Shown piece by piece: positions 14,166 to 24,205 of a stretch of 64,000 nucleotides of DNA (position 1 is its first letter; each line of letters opens with the position of its first letter). The notes under the pieces are model-generated. The model was not told the DNA's origin and did no database searches. It saw only the letters and a program-made list of their open reading frames with translations. The stretch lies in contig NC_083641.1 of assembly GCF_963576545.1 (NCBI RefSeq), positions 21,768,023 through 21,832,022 on the forward strand, in the 5' to 3' direction. The position numbers and the translations under genes are program-made. The DNA is from Limanda limanda (Eukaryota > Chordata > Actinopteri > Pleuronectiformes > Pleuronectidae).

Positions 14166-14514
14166 CATATTAAGATTAAGATTAAGATACATTTATTTAT
14201 CCCAAACACATGCACAGACATGCACAAGCACACTCATGCAAGGAGGGAAATTTAACCTCTGCTTTTAACCCACCTGGTGCAGGACACACAAAGCAGTGGG
14301 CAGCCATGTACGGCGCCCGGGGAGCAGATGTTTGGGGGAGTAAGGTGCCTTGCTCAGGGGCACTAGACAGGGTAGGGAGAATCCTCTTGGATTTTTGGAC
14401 AGATCAATCAAGGTTCGTCTTTTTGTTGTTTCTCCGTGGAGTCGAACCAGAGACGAACCAGAGACCTTTTCTGCCCATAGTCCAAGTTTCTGCCACTAGT
14501 CCACCGCCTCTCCC
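14166..14514 (-). mobile_element. tRNA-derived SINE, minus-strand copy of an inverted pair
   Basis: Read on the - strand it starts GGGAGAGGCGGTGGACTAGT (A-box-like TGGACTAGTGG). It then has GGTCTCTGGTTCGTCTCTGG and GGTTCGACTCC (B-box-like), the block GTGCCCCTGAGCAAGGCACC, and ends with ATAAATGTATCTTAATCTTA repeats. It faces the copy at 14572-14849 head to head. Confidence 0.8.
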
Positions 14515-14516
14515 TT

Positions 14517-14895
14517 ACATTTTAGAGTTGAGCTAACTTATTATCTTTCAGTTGTCGGTTTTCAGTTTATCGGGAGAGGCGGTGGACTAGTGGCAGAAAC
14601 TTGGACTATGGGCAGAAAAGGTCTCTGGTTCGTCTCTGGTTCGGCTCCACGGAGAAACAACAAAAAGACGAACCTGGATTGATCTGTCCAAAAATCCAAG
14701 AGGATTCTCCCTACCCTGTCTAGTGCCCCTGAGCAAGGCACCTTACTCCCCCAACATCTGCTCCCCTACAATTGCATGAGTGTGCTTATGCATGTCTGTG
14801 CATGTGTTTGGGACAAATAAATGTATCTTAATCTGTATCGTATCTTAATGTCCACATCAACTGAAAGATAATAAGTCAGCTACACTCTAAAATGT
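14517..14895. repeat. 38-bp inverted repeat enclosing the plus-strand SINE
   Basis: ACATTTTAGAGTTGAGCTAA and onward (14517-14554) is the reverse complement of 14858-14895 with about three mismatches. Its symmetry axis differs from that of the SINE pair, so two inverted repeats overlap. Confidence 0.85.
14572..14849 (+). mobile_element. tRNA-derived SINE, plus-strand copy of an inverted pair
   Basis: It starts GGGAGAGGCGGTGGACTAGT and ends AAATGTATCTTAATCTGTAT. It matches the minus-strand copy closely except for a missing internal block of about 75 bp near 14760, where the other copy has the CAGTGGGCAGCCATGTACGG region. The TATCTTAAT-type tail is the likely 3' end. Confidence 0.8.
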
Positions 14896-15533
14896 GCTGT
14901 CGTGCTCGTAACTCAACTCTTTTCCGTTGGAAGAACTCGTGATCGGCTGAGTCAGACTGACGGCCGTGTCCAAATGGATCTGATGCCTCCTCGGTGAGTC
15001 AGTGGACTCCAGGTCAATACCTTGGTCCGACCGCCCGCTGCCCTTAAGAGCTCGCTGACGTTTCTACTGTATCTCTGCTCACGAGGCAGGACGGCAGCGA
15101 CCTGATGGGCTGCATCTCACTGATGAGAAGATGAGTGAAGAACAGAGAGAACAGTGTGATGCTGCTGCCATGGATCAGCTACAAACACGAACCCTGTCAC
15201 CTCTACCGGGCCCCAACACCTGGGCCGGTGAGTGAAACCGTCACGTCTGGTGGAATCAAACTGCCTTCGGGGGTGAATCCTGTTTAATCAATTCTCACCC
15301 ACTAACACGGGGAGGGGTGAGGGAGAGCTGAGGAGGAGGAGGAGAGGGTGGTGTGATGAAAGATTCATGAGCAGTGGTGATGTTAGAATGGAGATAGGGG
15401 ATTTATGTCAATGTAAGTGAAAGGGATGCTGTAAGCAAATGAGCCCCGGAATTAATATGCATGAGAGGCAAATACATATGCATCACGGTACACATGCTAT
15501 AATAAGGAGGAATGAGGACGTAGAAGCAGAAGG

Positions 15534-15536
<3 letters not shown>

Positions 15537-15587
<51 letters not shown>

Positions 15588-15606
15588 GTGTTTGTGTGTG
15601 TGTGTG
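15537..15606 (+). repeat. (TG)n microsatellite
   Basis: A nearly pure TG run with three TTTG or TTG interruptions. It generates long false frames on both strands. Confidence 0.97.
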
Positions 15607-15905
15607 CATGGGGAATGCTCTCATTGATTTGCTGTATTGTTGCACTGAGCGGGGGGTTAATTCCCTGTTTTGACAGTGTACTTCGGCTCCAGTGTTGACA
15701 CGGCTGCAGGCCCGGCTCCTAACGAGCTGCAGGACCGGACCGGCCGGGCGGAGCCTCAGCTCATGTAAAACTATGCAGCTGTGATAGAGTGAGGGACGGA
15801 GAAGTGGGAGAGGGTGACTGAGTAGAAAGGGAAGAGGAAGGGAATAAAAAGGGAAGGAAGAGGAAGAGTGGTAAAGCAGAATACTGATTAGTGGTGTCTG
15901 TGTGT

Positions 15906-16031
<126 letters not shown>

Positions 16032-16085
16032 GAGGGGGTGAGGCAGGAGCAGCACTCTGCAGGTGAATGCTGAGCCCTGTGGGGG

Positions 16086-16237
<152 letters not shown>

Positions 16238-16352
16238 GAATGATGCTCATGAAACCAGAACACAGAAAAAGATGTGGGTTGGATGGGAAGAGATGGGCAA
16301 ATGGAAAGAGGAGGAGGGATGATAGGGAGAGAATTAAAAGATGGTTTTGGTG

Positions 16353-16862
16353 ATGGGGGGGGGGGGGGAGTGTACAGAGACATTCCCTGGACGAGTGGCG
16401 TCCCCCCCAAGAATCCCCCCCCCCTCTTTCTCTCCCTAACACATGCAACTGCTGCATTGGCGACAATTTTCATTTCATTGGATGAAGTAAAGCACCGTGG
16501 GATGAGATGGGGTGGGGGGTGGGTGGAGAGTCGTGTACAATGTAACAATATGGGGAGTGGGGGGGTGGTGGAGAGCCGTGTACAATATAAGAATATGGGG
16601 GGTGGGGAGAGTGGGGGGGGGGGGGGGGGGGCATCTGAAGCAAAGAGCTGTGAAATAGAGCCTTGGGGTGAAAATATGGGTGAGAGAAGAAGAAGAAGAA
16701 GAAGAAGAAGAAGAGCGAAATAAGAATCTGAGGAGGTGCTGGGAGATCTTTACTCCCAGTGACGTGTTCGCTTTTCATAATTAATGCACGAGACCCCTGT
16801 GAGAACAGCGATGGCGGGTTCTGGCGGTTCTGCAAGCGGGGGGGGGGTGGGGGGGTACTGAC
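16353..16862 (+). repeat. G-rich, poly-G and (GAA)n tract
   Basis: G runs occur at about 16356-16369, 16612-16631 and 16838-16856, two copies of an approximately 50-bp GAGTCGTGTACAATGTAACA-type unit at 16527-16603, and (AGA)n at 16688-16713. Several runs of four or more G could form quadruplexes. Confidence 0.9.
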
Positions 16863-19800
16863 CAACGCTACCTTTGATTCTCTATGACTTATTAATGTTT
16901 CGGTTCATTAGTTTGTATAACTCATCACGTCTCCGGCTCCCTCTTCTTGTAGAGATGACTTACTAGACCTCAGAGAGTTGGGCTCCAGGATTTAATGAGC
17001 GCGTGGAGGGAGGTGTGTGGGAGAAGGGAAGGTTTATAGGAACTTAAATAATAACGAACATTAAATCATAAGTGAAGTTTTTGAATTATTCGCTAAATGA
17101 GCGAGTGTGTTTTAAAGTAACAGGGATTCGTGTCTAAGAATACACACTGAAAACTGACCTCATTCAAACACACAATCATACAGCGCATCCATGTGCAACA
17201 ATTTCTCTATCATACATCACTCACACACTGCCAACACAGTGACGCCAGGGACAGCATCCTACCCAAGGACACATCAGCACGTGGGATGGGGCCTGACGGG
17301 GATCGTAGCTCAGGTTCATGGTCGACCCGCTGACCCTCCTGAGCCACAGACGCCCAGAATGACGCTGGCATCAGAACGGAAAACAACAAGATTAAGCAAA
17401 TTGACCCATGACATGAAAACTACTCTGTAATGATAGGACAGTGACCGTGAAATGAGGAGAGAGAGAGCAAGGAGCACAAGTAGCATCGGAAACAAACCTG
17501 CACCCGCCTCAAGCCTCGGTCGCCCACGCTGTACCAGGTGTCTGTGTCTTCCTGACTGTTTAGTTTGTGCTTCAAGGTCCATTAAGTGAGTTATGACGGG
17601 CGTCCTTCTTAGTTTTTAGTGCCAGCAGAAGTTTGACTTCAGGGCTTCCTGCCTGACAGCAGCAGATGCTTCAGCTTCCAGTCACCGATTGGTCAAGTTT
17701 AGTCAACAGAACTCTCAGGTTATGCTAGAGGAGGTTATTGCTCGAGAGTTGCATTTGGTTTGTGGCCTTCATGACGGTCATCGAGTGCTGCAGGAGTTGT
17801 GACTTCTCTAAACTTGATTTTCCTTCCTTCTTGAATCTTGAATCTTCTGCCTTAACTTTGGAATATAGTGAAATCGGACCAGAAACATCTCAGCTCGGAC
17901 GGCAAGTTCATGGTTTGGGATAAATAAACCCTTTCACAACATTAACTAAGTTCAAAGTCTTTCTGGCCGAAATATATAAATACAATTTCTCGACAAGTAC
18001 AACAGTGTGGTAAATAGCATCTGAATTTCGGAAAGAGGGACTGGATCATTGAAGAGTTGAGACGTAAGGTTAGTACATCCCTGCTTTACTTTGGGAACCA
18101 GTGATGAGTCGACAAATTTAACCACCCATCTATAAAGCAAATCATTGAATTCACTGTAATGATCGTACAACAGAAACAACTGCAAATACAGTAAACTAAT
18201 GTTTATGGAGCTTATTGTGAGACTTTGTCAACTATTACACACGTTGGAGTTATTTTGTGTTGCTGTGTTGGGTTTGTGTTTCATGGAGCACGTTCTCTTT
18301 GGTCGATCCCACAGAAACTTCACCCACAAGATAATCAGTTGAACTCAGCAGCCCTGATAACACTGTTAACACGATGATCTACAGGCGTAAGAACAACACA
18401 TGTCAGTCACATTGTGTGTCCATGGCCGGCGCTCGTCTGTCAACCGCACAACCGCACCTGTCACGTGTCAGGTCCGTCTCCTCAGCCCATCCTGTGGAAC
18501 TCTGGCTCTTTATCCTTAAGATATTTACCTCCTCCTCGCTGCTGCTTACGCTAAACAAGTGAATCATCACTGTTGCTCCCTCCCTGTTCCGGTAACTGCA
18601 GATTTCTCGCTTGTGCACTGACACATAGAAAAAATCTGCCAATGGAAGAACACCACCTTCGAGGAGGAGGAGTGTACGTGAAAGAAGAAGAAGAAAAAAA
18701 GAAAAGCAAAGGAAGACATGGCAGAGATAGAATCATTTTCGTGGATCGTCATGTAATCGTTTAAACTAAACGTTATTCTGTGAAGATATGATGGGTGCTT
18801 ACCTTGTGTCTGCTGCACGCCTCCCACACACATCCACACTGAATACGTTTCAGTGAGTTCTATTTCAATTTCAAAGTTTACAGCCAAAGTGTGGTAATGA
18901 ACTAATGATTCTTTTTGTTTTTGTTTTTTTCGTTTAGAAGGTTTTAGGGGACTGAATAGGGGAAAGGGTCCAGAAAAAAGAAAAACTAGAAAAATATATT
19001 TCATCGGACGGATGCATCTAATGGCAACAACTCTTTTTCACCAGAACCACTAAAAGATGATGTTACAAAGCAGTGTTTTATTTTAAATCTGGAATCCGGT
19101 GAAAGAGGTGTTTGTTCTGCAGAGGTGACAGTGACTGATGGAGTCGGAGAGGGAGGATGGTGGTGACGGAGTGAAACACAGAGAGGGAGAGAGGCAGCAC
19201 TGAGACCTGGAGGGTTCCTTCAAACATTCTGGTTCATGTGCTTCTATTTGTAAAATCCTCATCCAAAACGGGCCTGCTCCTAGGAACAGCTCACGAGACC
19301 CGGTAGCTGAATCTCGATCTGTCACTGCTGCGTCCACATAAATCTCCCATGCAGGTTTTATCGTTCCATCGCTGAGTAAACTATTGAACTTGAAGCTTCT
19401 GATGAGTTCCAACTTCATCATGAGTTCCACTCCCCAAAGAATTTCTTCAATCTCCACATGAGAGACACTGAAATTGGGTTTTGTAGAAACCACAGACCTG
19501 TGGAACTGATAACATTAACAGGGCATCAACAAGCCACTGGCACACCTCGATGAAATAGATCCATTGTTGATGGTGTTAGTTACACACGTCTGCAGAGAGA
19601 AAGCAAAGCCAAAACTGTCCGGCAACACAAAGTCCACTCACTCTCTGCTCCCTTAGCTCTGGAGCTTTTGACCACATCACTAAAGTATCTAAAGTTGAGC
19701 TTGGAAACAGTTGACAAAACCATCTCCACTCCTGAGTCAAGACACAGAGCTTTCAACCATTCACACAGGAGATAACTTTTGGTCACTTGTCATTAAACTG

Positions 19801-20215
19801 GACACGTTCCCAGTCTTCATTATTTCAAGCAGTTTCAGGACTTTGTGTCACTGTTTGGTTGAACTCTAACATATTCACTTTTCCAAAGATTCTCTTCTTT
19901 TTTTTCCTTTCTTGATTTCAATCGCAACATATCCGCAGACTGCAAGAATTGTTTGAATTGAGAAAATGCTAAAAGGCAAACATGAATTCACAATGGATTT
20001 AGTATTTGTTCTCCGCTGATTCTCACATGCATCAGAGATTTAGAGGAGCACTGCGAGGGTTTTACACAGAATCTCATTTACCCATGAGACGTAAACTATC
20101 ACTGGCTGAACAGTTTGGTGTTGGGGCTTTCTTACATCTGTGAAAGACTTTACAATTAATAACAGAAGTTGTGTGTTTAAAAAGTAAATTTTTGACGCTT
20201 AAGAAAAGAAGATGA
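16863..20215. other. Intergenic region without recognised genes
   Basis: Besides the degenerate SINE at 17221-17349 I see no coding, RNA or regulatory signal. Small GA-rich patches occur at 18650-18720 and 19140-19200. Confidence 0.55.
17221..17349 (-). mobile_element. tRNA-derived SINE-like repeat, copy 2
   Basis: This copy shares with 5431-5573 the order TGTGGCTCAGGAGGGTCAGC, GACC..., ATCCCCGT..., and an ACACACTGCC-type end, in the same orientation. It is more diverged, with insertions in the B-box area. Confidence 0.5.
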
Positions 20216-20412
20216 TCAAAGAATAGAAGTAGTGGAAGATGAAGAAGAAAGATGCAGTAGTAGTAGTAGATAAAGGAGTAGAAGAAGAAGAAAAAGTGAA
20301 AAGGAGTAGGTGAAGAAGAAGAAGAATAAGACTTTGACTTTTGAAGTGCTAATAGTAGTAATAGAAAGAAGAAGTAGTAGTAGTATAAGTACTAGAAGAA
20401 GTAGATGAATAC

Positions 20413-20443
<31 letters not shown>

Positions 20444-20840
20444 CAGGAAGAAGAAGAAAGAAGTATAGTAGCAGCCAAGTAGAGGAAAAAGAGGATGAAG
20501 AAAAAGAGGACGTAGAAATAGAAAGAGGTTGGAGAAGAACAAGCAGTAGAAGAAGAACAATTAAAAGTAATAGAAGAAGAAATCGATGACGAGGAAGAAG
20601 ACTTTTGACTTTTGAATAATTTTATTTATGACACATTGTCAAAGTAAATCTTAATTATTTAATTATGTGGAAAACAAAAGATAAAACATTCCTTGCACTC
20701 ACACCTCGAAGAAGAAGAAGAAGATACAGAAGTGGTGGTAGAAGTAGTAGAAGAAAGAAAAATTGTAGTAATATTAGTTCTAGTAGACTGAAGAAGAAAG
20801 AAGTATAGTAGCAGCAAAGTAGAGGAAAAAGAGGATGCAC
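20216..20840 (+). repeat. Purine-rich GAA/GTA tract with internal duplication
   Basis: About 600 bp is dominated by degenerate AGA and AGT triplets. A block beginning AAGAAAGAAGTATAGTAGCA is found twice (about 20454-20498 and 20793-20836), and GACTTT(T)GACTTTTGAA occurs near 20332 and 20600. The CT-rich strand gives a spurious Phe/Leu/Tyr-rich open frame. Confidence 0.85.
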
Positions 20841-21094
20841 AAACACGTATACAAGCAATACAACTATTAAACCAAACAGTTAAACAACATGAAGGTCCAG
20901 GTCACATTTGTTTCCTTCCCTTTTCTCTGCCTCCTCCGGTGAGAAGCTGTTGCTCAGGATCAATCCTCTGAATCAGTTTCCCGGGGCACATGAGAAACAC
21001 TTTGACAAACACAAGCAGGTCCAGGAGGGAGCTGAGCATCACTGGACCCAATAAAGAGACACACATCGTCTCCCTCCCACCCACTCAGCCCCTC

Positions 21095-21168
21095 AACATC
21101 CCACCAGCTCTCTCCTCCAGCACTTCCTTCATCTCCCTCCCCTCCCTCCCCTCCCCTCCCCTCCCTGA
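21095..21168 (+). repeat. Pyrimidine-rich CCCTC tract above the CRE cluster
   Basis: CTCCCTCCCCTCCC-type repeats abut the first CRE half-site. The other strand is G-rich and could bind SP/KLF factors or form a quadruplex, as in many promoters. Confidence 0.5.
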
Positions 21169-21216
21169 CGGAACCCTTGACGTCGTCCTGTTGACCAAAT
21201 TTCCTCGATGACGTCA
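21166..21216 (+). promoter_or_regulatory. CRE cluster of the mir-212/132 promoter
   Basis: A perfect palindromic CRE, TGACGTCA, is at 21209-21216. A 7/8 match, TGACGTCG, is at 21178-21185 and a half-site, TGACG, at 21166-21170. They sit 87-137 bp above the TATA-like box. CREB control of miR-212/132 is established in mammals. Binding here is inferred from the sequence. Confidence 0.75.
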
Positions 21217-21302
21217 GGCTCCACGTACACGGTGCATGTAGGTGATGCTTCTGAATGAATGAGTGTCCCCTCCCATCTCCATTACTAGTACTACGGGATG
21301 TC

Positions 21303-21309
21303 TATAAGA
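21303..21309 (+). promoter_or_regulatory. TATA-like box (TATAAGA)
   Basis: TATAAGA lies 87 bp below the perfect CRE and about 310 bp above the splice donor at 21616, giving an expected start near 21335. A GC-rich segment (GGCGCCGAGG) follows. Assignment as a core promoter rests on spacing alone. Confidence 0.55.
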
Positions 21310-21334
21310 GCAGATCACCGGGACAGCCCGCTGA

Positions 21335-21615
21335 ATATCATGAGGCGCCGAGGTGCGAGAGAGGGAGACGCGACTATAGGAAGAACCATTCAAAAAATAA
21401 TAATAATAATGATAATAATGATCCAGGCTACTTTTGGCGCAGATTAGGCACCGCCGCCTGACGATGAGTTTGAGTAGGATGTGAGATGAATTAATCAATC
21501 AGACACCATCGGGTTATAATTGAACCAGATGGGGGAAAAACCCGATTCTTCTTATTTAGTTTGATCCGAGTCACAAATTGAAGAAACCCTGAACCGGAGC
21601 GGTGCCAAGCAGGAG
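21335..21615 (+). ncRNA. Predicted first exon of the pri-mir-212/132 transcript
   Basis: The exon is bounded by the predicted start below the TATA-like box and by the consensus donor GAG|GTAAGT at 21616. It contains a TAA/TGA-rich patch (21397-21420) and no long frame, consistent with a noncoding first exon. The start is approximate. Confidence 0.5.
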
Positions 21616-22626
21616 GTAAGTGTTCCTCTCCATTCTGACATTTCACCGTTTATTCCACGATCGAGACAAACACATGTTTTACACTCCAGGTGCGGACAGA
21701 AACTACAGCAGAGGCGACGAGCGCGTCAAATCGGTTGAATTTCTCCCTGCGTGCCGTGTCGTGCATGTACCGTAGATTACAGGAGCTGGAAGTTACTGCA
21801 GTGTGAGTCACTTTTGCGCACATGGGCAGTGACAAGTGTGGAGGAGAGAAGGAGGAGAGAAGGAGGAGAGCAAGTCTCGCAGGGTGGAGGCGACGCCGGC
21901 TGCATGTTAACCAGGGCTGCATCCCTGCAGACAGCGAGCGAATCACGACCTGAGCTTTATTTCCCTTTTTTCTGAGGGGATGAGAGAGGATGAATCGTTA
22001 GGACGCAGCTTGTTATGTTTAGTCATGGATGGAAGAACATGTACTCATGTGTTCCACTGAACCAGGTTATCAGGTGCAGCGAGGAATCAATCTTAAAGGA
22101 ATAAAAGCATCGGCTATCCCTGCGTGTTCCTGCAGAGACCCTCTCCCTCTCTCTCTGTCTCCCTCTCTCTCTCCCTCGTTCCCCTGCTCCTTTTCTCTTT
22201 TTTCCTCATCCTGAAATTACATCGTGACGCGCTCTGGAGATGAAGTCAATTTTGCGTCATTCCTGCGCACATGCCCACGACTCCCAATCACCCGTCAGAG
22301 AGCTTTAAAGACACAGTGCGTACACCGCCTGCATTGCGATGTGTTTTCTATACGAGGTGGAGAGATGAGGGAGATGAGGGAGGTGAGGGGGTGGGAGAGG
22401 AGGCCCCCCGGGGGTTTGATGAAATCTCCCCCAAGGTAACTCCCGAAGGAGGAGATATGACCAGAATGATGATGAGCAGCTCGGTTCAGAAAAACCTCGA
22501 CCACAGGTTTTCCAGTTTGGCCATTTTCACATTTCCACGACATGACAGAGAGATGTGGAAAACATGAGCCATAAAATAATAATCAGCAAAAGACGTTTGA
22601 GGATTTTTCAGAGATTCAGGCTGCGT

Positions 22627-22647
22627 GACGCTGTCCATGGTGCTGAA
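22627..22647 (-). promoter_or_regulatory. RE1/NRSE (REST-binding) site
   Basis: Read on the - strand, the site has left half TTCAGCACC, spacer AT and right half GGACAGCGTC, agreeing with the canonical 21-bp RE1 at 19 positions (C to T at positions 11 and 20). The half-site spacing is canonical. It lies 1 kb below the predicted first exon and 1.2 kb above mir-212. REST is a known repressor of miR-132 in mammals, so this likely restricts the cluster to neurons. Confidence 0.85.
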
Positions 22648-23340
22648 CGTGATCTGAGGGCTGACCTGCACGATGGGGCTGAATTTAAATTAGCCTGTGT
22701 TACAATATGGTGCTGCAGGTTTCTGGCACAACAACTCATCTCTAGCTGATTTATTTCAATACAAGTAGTTGTGAGAAATATGGTCATATGGTAAAATTTG
22801 ATATAAGAAAAAAATGATCAGCATGTCCCTGCAGATCTTCTCCTCTGACCTCAATATGATAGTCAGTCAGTCAGTTGAACAGCAGGGCTCTCTGACCTCC
22901 AGCTAACTGTGTGCACGTCCATTACAAACACTCCAGGGATATTTACTGCTGTAGAAACTCAGCCAGCTGTGAGTGATCTTCAGGACCTTGGACAGTGACA
23001 GAGTCCAGAGATTCGGTCTGTCTCAGGAGAAACGGATCTGCTTTTTTAATGGATTCCACTCCTGATTGTTCTATTTGGCTTACAGCTATATCCCCAGACA
23101 GCTGTTAGTGCTCCATGTAAGTAACTTGCAGAGCAAAGTGACAAAGTGAAAGTCAGTATAGTAAACTCTGATGATACTTTGGTGGCATCGTTTGCACTCG
23201 CTCACACTCCCAGTGCTCCTTCCCTTCTAGATTCCTTCAGGGGAAAAACGCCCCTTTTAAAAATACACCGTCCACACGGTCCGAAAACAGCCTGTTCATA
23301 AACATCAGATTAGTGCCGGGGACTCAAATTGTCTGTCTAC

Positions 23341-23348
23341 TGACGTCA
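23341..23348 (+). promoter_or_regulatory. Second perfect CRE, 0.5 kb upstream of mir-212
   Basis: TGACGTCA is again palindromic and lies 500 bp before the mir-212 hairpin, inside the predicted intron. It could be an intronic enhancer or an alternative promoter close to the hairpins. Confidence 0.6.
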
Positions 23349-23840
23349 GTCCGAGAGTTGCTCAGTTTGAAATTGCATAAGCCACCAATCCACTCTGTGT
23401 TCCTCTCCCTCCATATCCTGTGGCTGACTCATAGATAATCGGCATGGAAATCGATACCACAAACACAACAAGTGGGCTGTGTAACGGCCAGTATGGCAAC
23501 ACACACAGCCCCAGGCCTCGGGATGGAAAAGCTATTGTGAGCGTTGTGTCATAGGATGTAATCTGTTCTGACAAATGGCCGAGCACACGGAGATATGCCA
23601 GGTAACTGTAAAAAGCACTTAAGAGCTTTTTTTTCCCTCCACACTTCACATCTTGTTTTTCTAAGTAATGCAATTATGGATGAAATGTAATTGCTAAACA
23701 AAGGGGTGCGTCATGGTGTCGCTCTCACGATGCATCCCCCCCCTCCACCCAACTTTTCCCCTCTGCATGTTGTTACCAGCGTGTATGATTTCCTTCTCTC
23801 TGCAGCCGGATGTAATTCAATGCCACCGCTCTGCACAATC

Positions 23841-23929
23841 CGTCAGTGCATCAATACCTTGGCTCTAGACTGCTTACTGCTAAAACTCCTCTAAAGTACA
23901 GTAACAGTCTACAGTCATGGCTACTGACG
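23841..23929 (+). ncRNA. mir212: microRNA precursor mir-212
   Basis: The 5p arm (23856-23878) begins ACCTTGGCTCTAGACTGCTT and equals the known vertebrate miR-212-5p along its whole 23 nt. The 3p arm (23902-23922) begins TAACAGTCTACAGTCATGG, with seed AACAGUC shared with miR-132. The arms are separated by 23 nt including a CTAAAACTCCTCTAAAG loop. The lower stem pairs CGTCAGT (23841-23847) with ACTGACG (23923-23929) perfectly. miR-212 represses neuronal and vascular targets post-transcriptionally through 3' UTR seed pairing. It lies 203 nt 5' of the mir-132 5p arm on the same strand, so the two are probably processed from one transcript. Confidence 0.98.
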
Positions 23930-24119
23930 TCTGGCAAACCTCTGCTGTGTTTGAGAGAATTCACCTCAGTGACTGTGAGAGTTGAGACGAGTGGGAAGAC
24001 GCCGCCGTACTGTATGAAGTTTCCTTCTGGAGCTCAGCACTAGTGAAGGCTGCACCACCAACATCATCAAATCACCGAGGACGTCAGTGGTTACCACGGC
24101 CAATCATATTTCTCCCACT

Positions 24120-24205
24120 GTCTCCATGGTGACCGTGGCATTAGATTGTTACTGTAGCAACAGCACCACTGGTAACAGTCTACAGCCATGGTCGCTAGGG
24201 GGCAA
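24120..24205 (+). ncRNA. mir132: microRNA precursor mir-132
   Basis: The 5p arm (24132-24153) starts ACCGTGGCATTAGATTGTT, differing from the human form only in the middle. The 3p arm (24173-24194) starts TAACAGTCTACAGCCATGG and matches miR-132-3p over its 22 nt. Base pairing of ACCGTGGC with GCCATGGT closes the stem and the terminal loop is GTAGCAACAGCACCACTGG. miR-132 is an activity-induced neuronal microRNA, CREB-dependent in mammals, with p250GAP and MeCP2 among known targets. The order mir-212 then mir-132, the spacing and the convergent arrangement with dph1 match the human cluster. Confidence 0.98.

Larger units (their letters stand above)
21335..24205 (+). ncRNA. Primary transcript of mir-212/mir-132 (predicted extent)
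   Basis: The transcript is predicted to run from below the TATA-like box at 21303 through both hairpins. A strong donor, AGGAG|GTAAGT, at 21615/21616 would end a first exon of about 280 nt, placing the microRNAs in an intron. Rodent miR-212/132 are likewise described as lying within an intron of a noncoding gene. No protein-coding frame of note is present. The 3' end and any second exon are not determined. The strand is set by the hairpins and is opposite to dph1. Confidence 0.6.

Noticed and set aside
20216..20560. 114-residue Phe/Leu/Tyr-rich frame resembling a membrane protein
   Set aside because: Hydrophobicity comes only from the CTT/CTA triplet repeat; no unique segment.
21315..21327. 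GGGACAGCCCGC near the predicted start as a second RE1
   Set aside because: Only the right half-site resembles RE1; no TTCAGCACC half at any accepted spacing.
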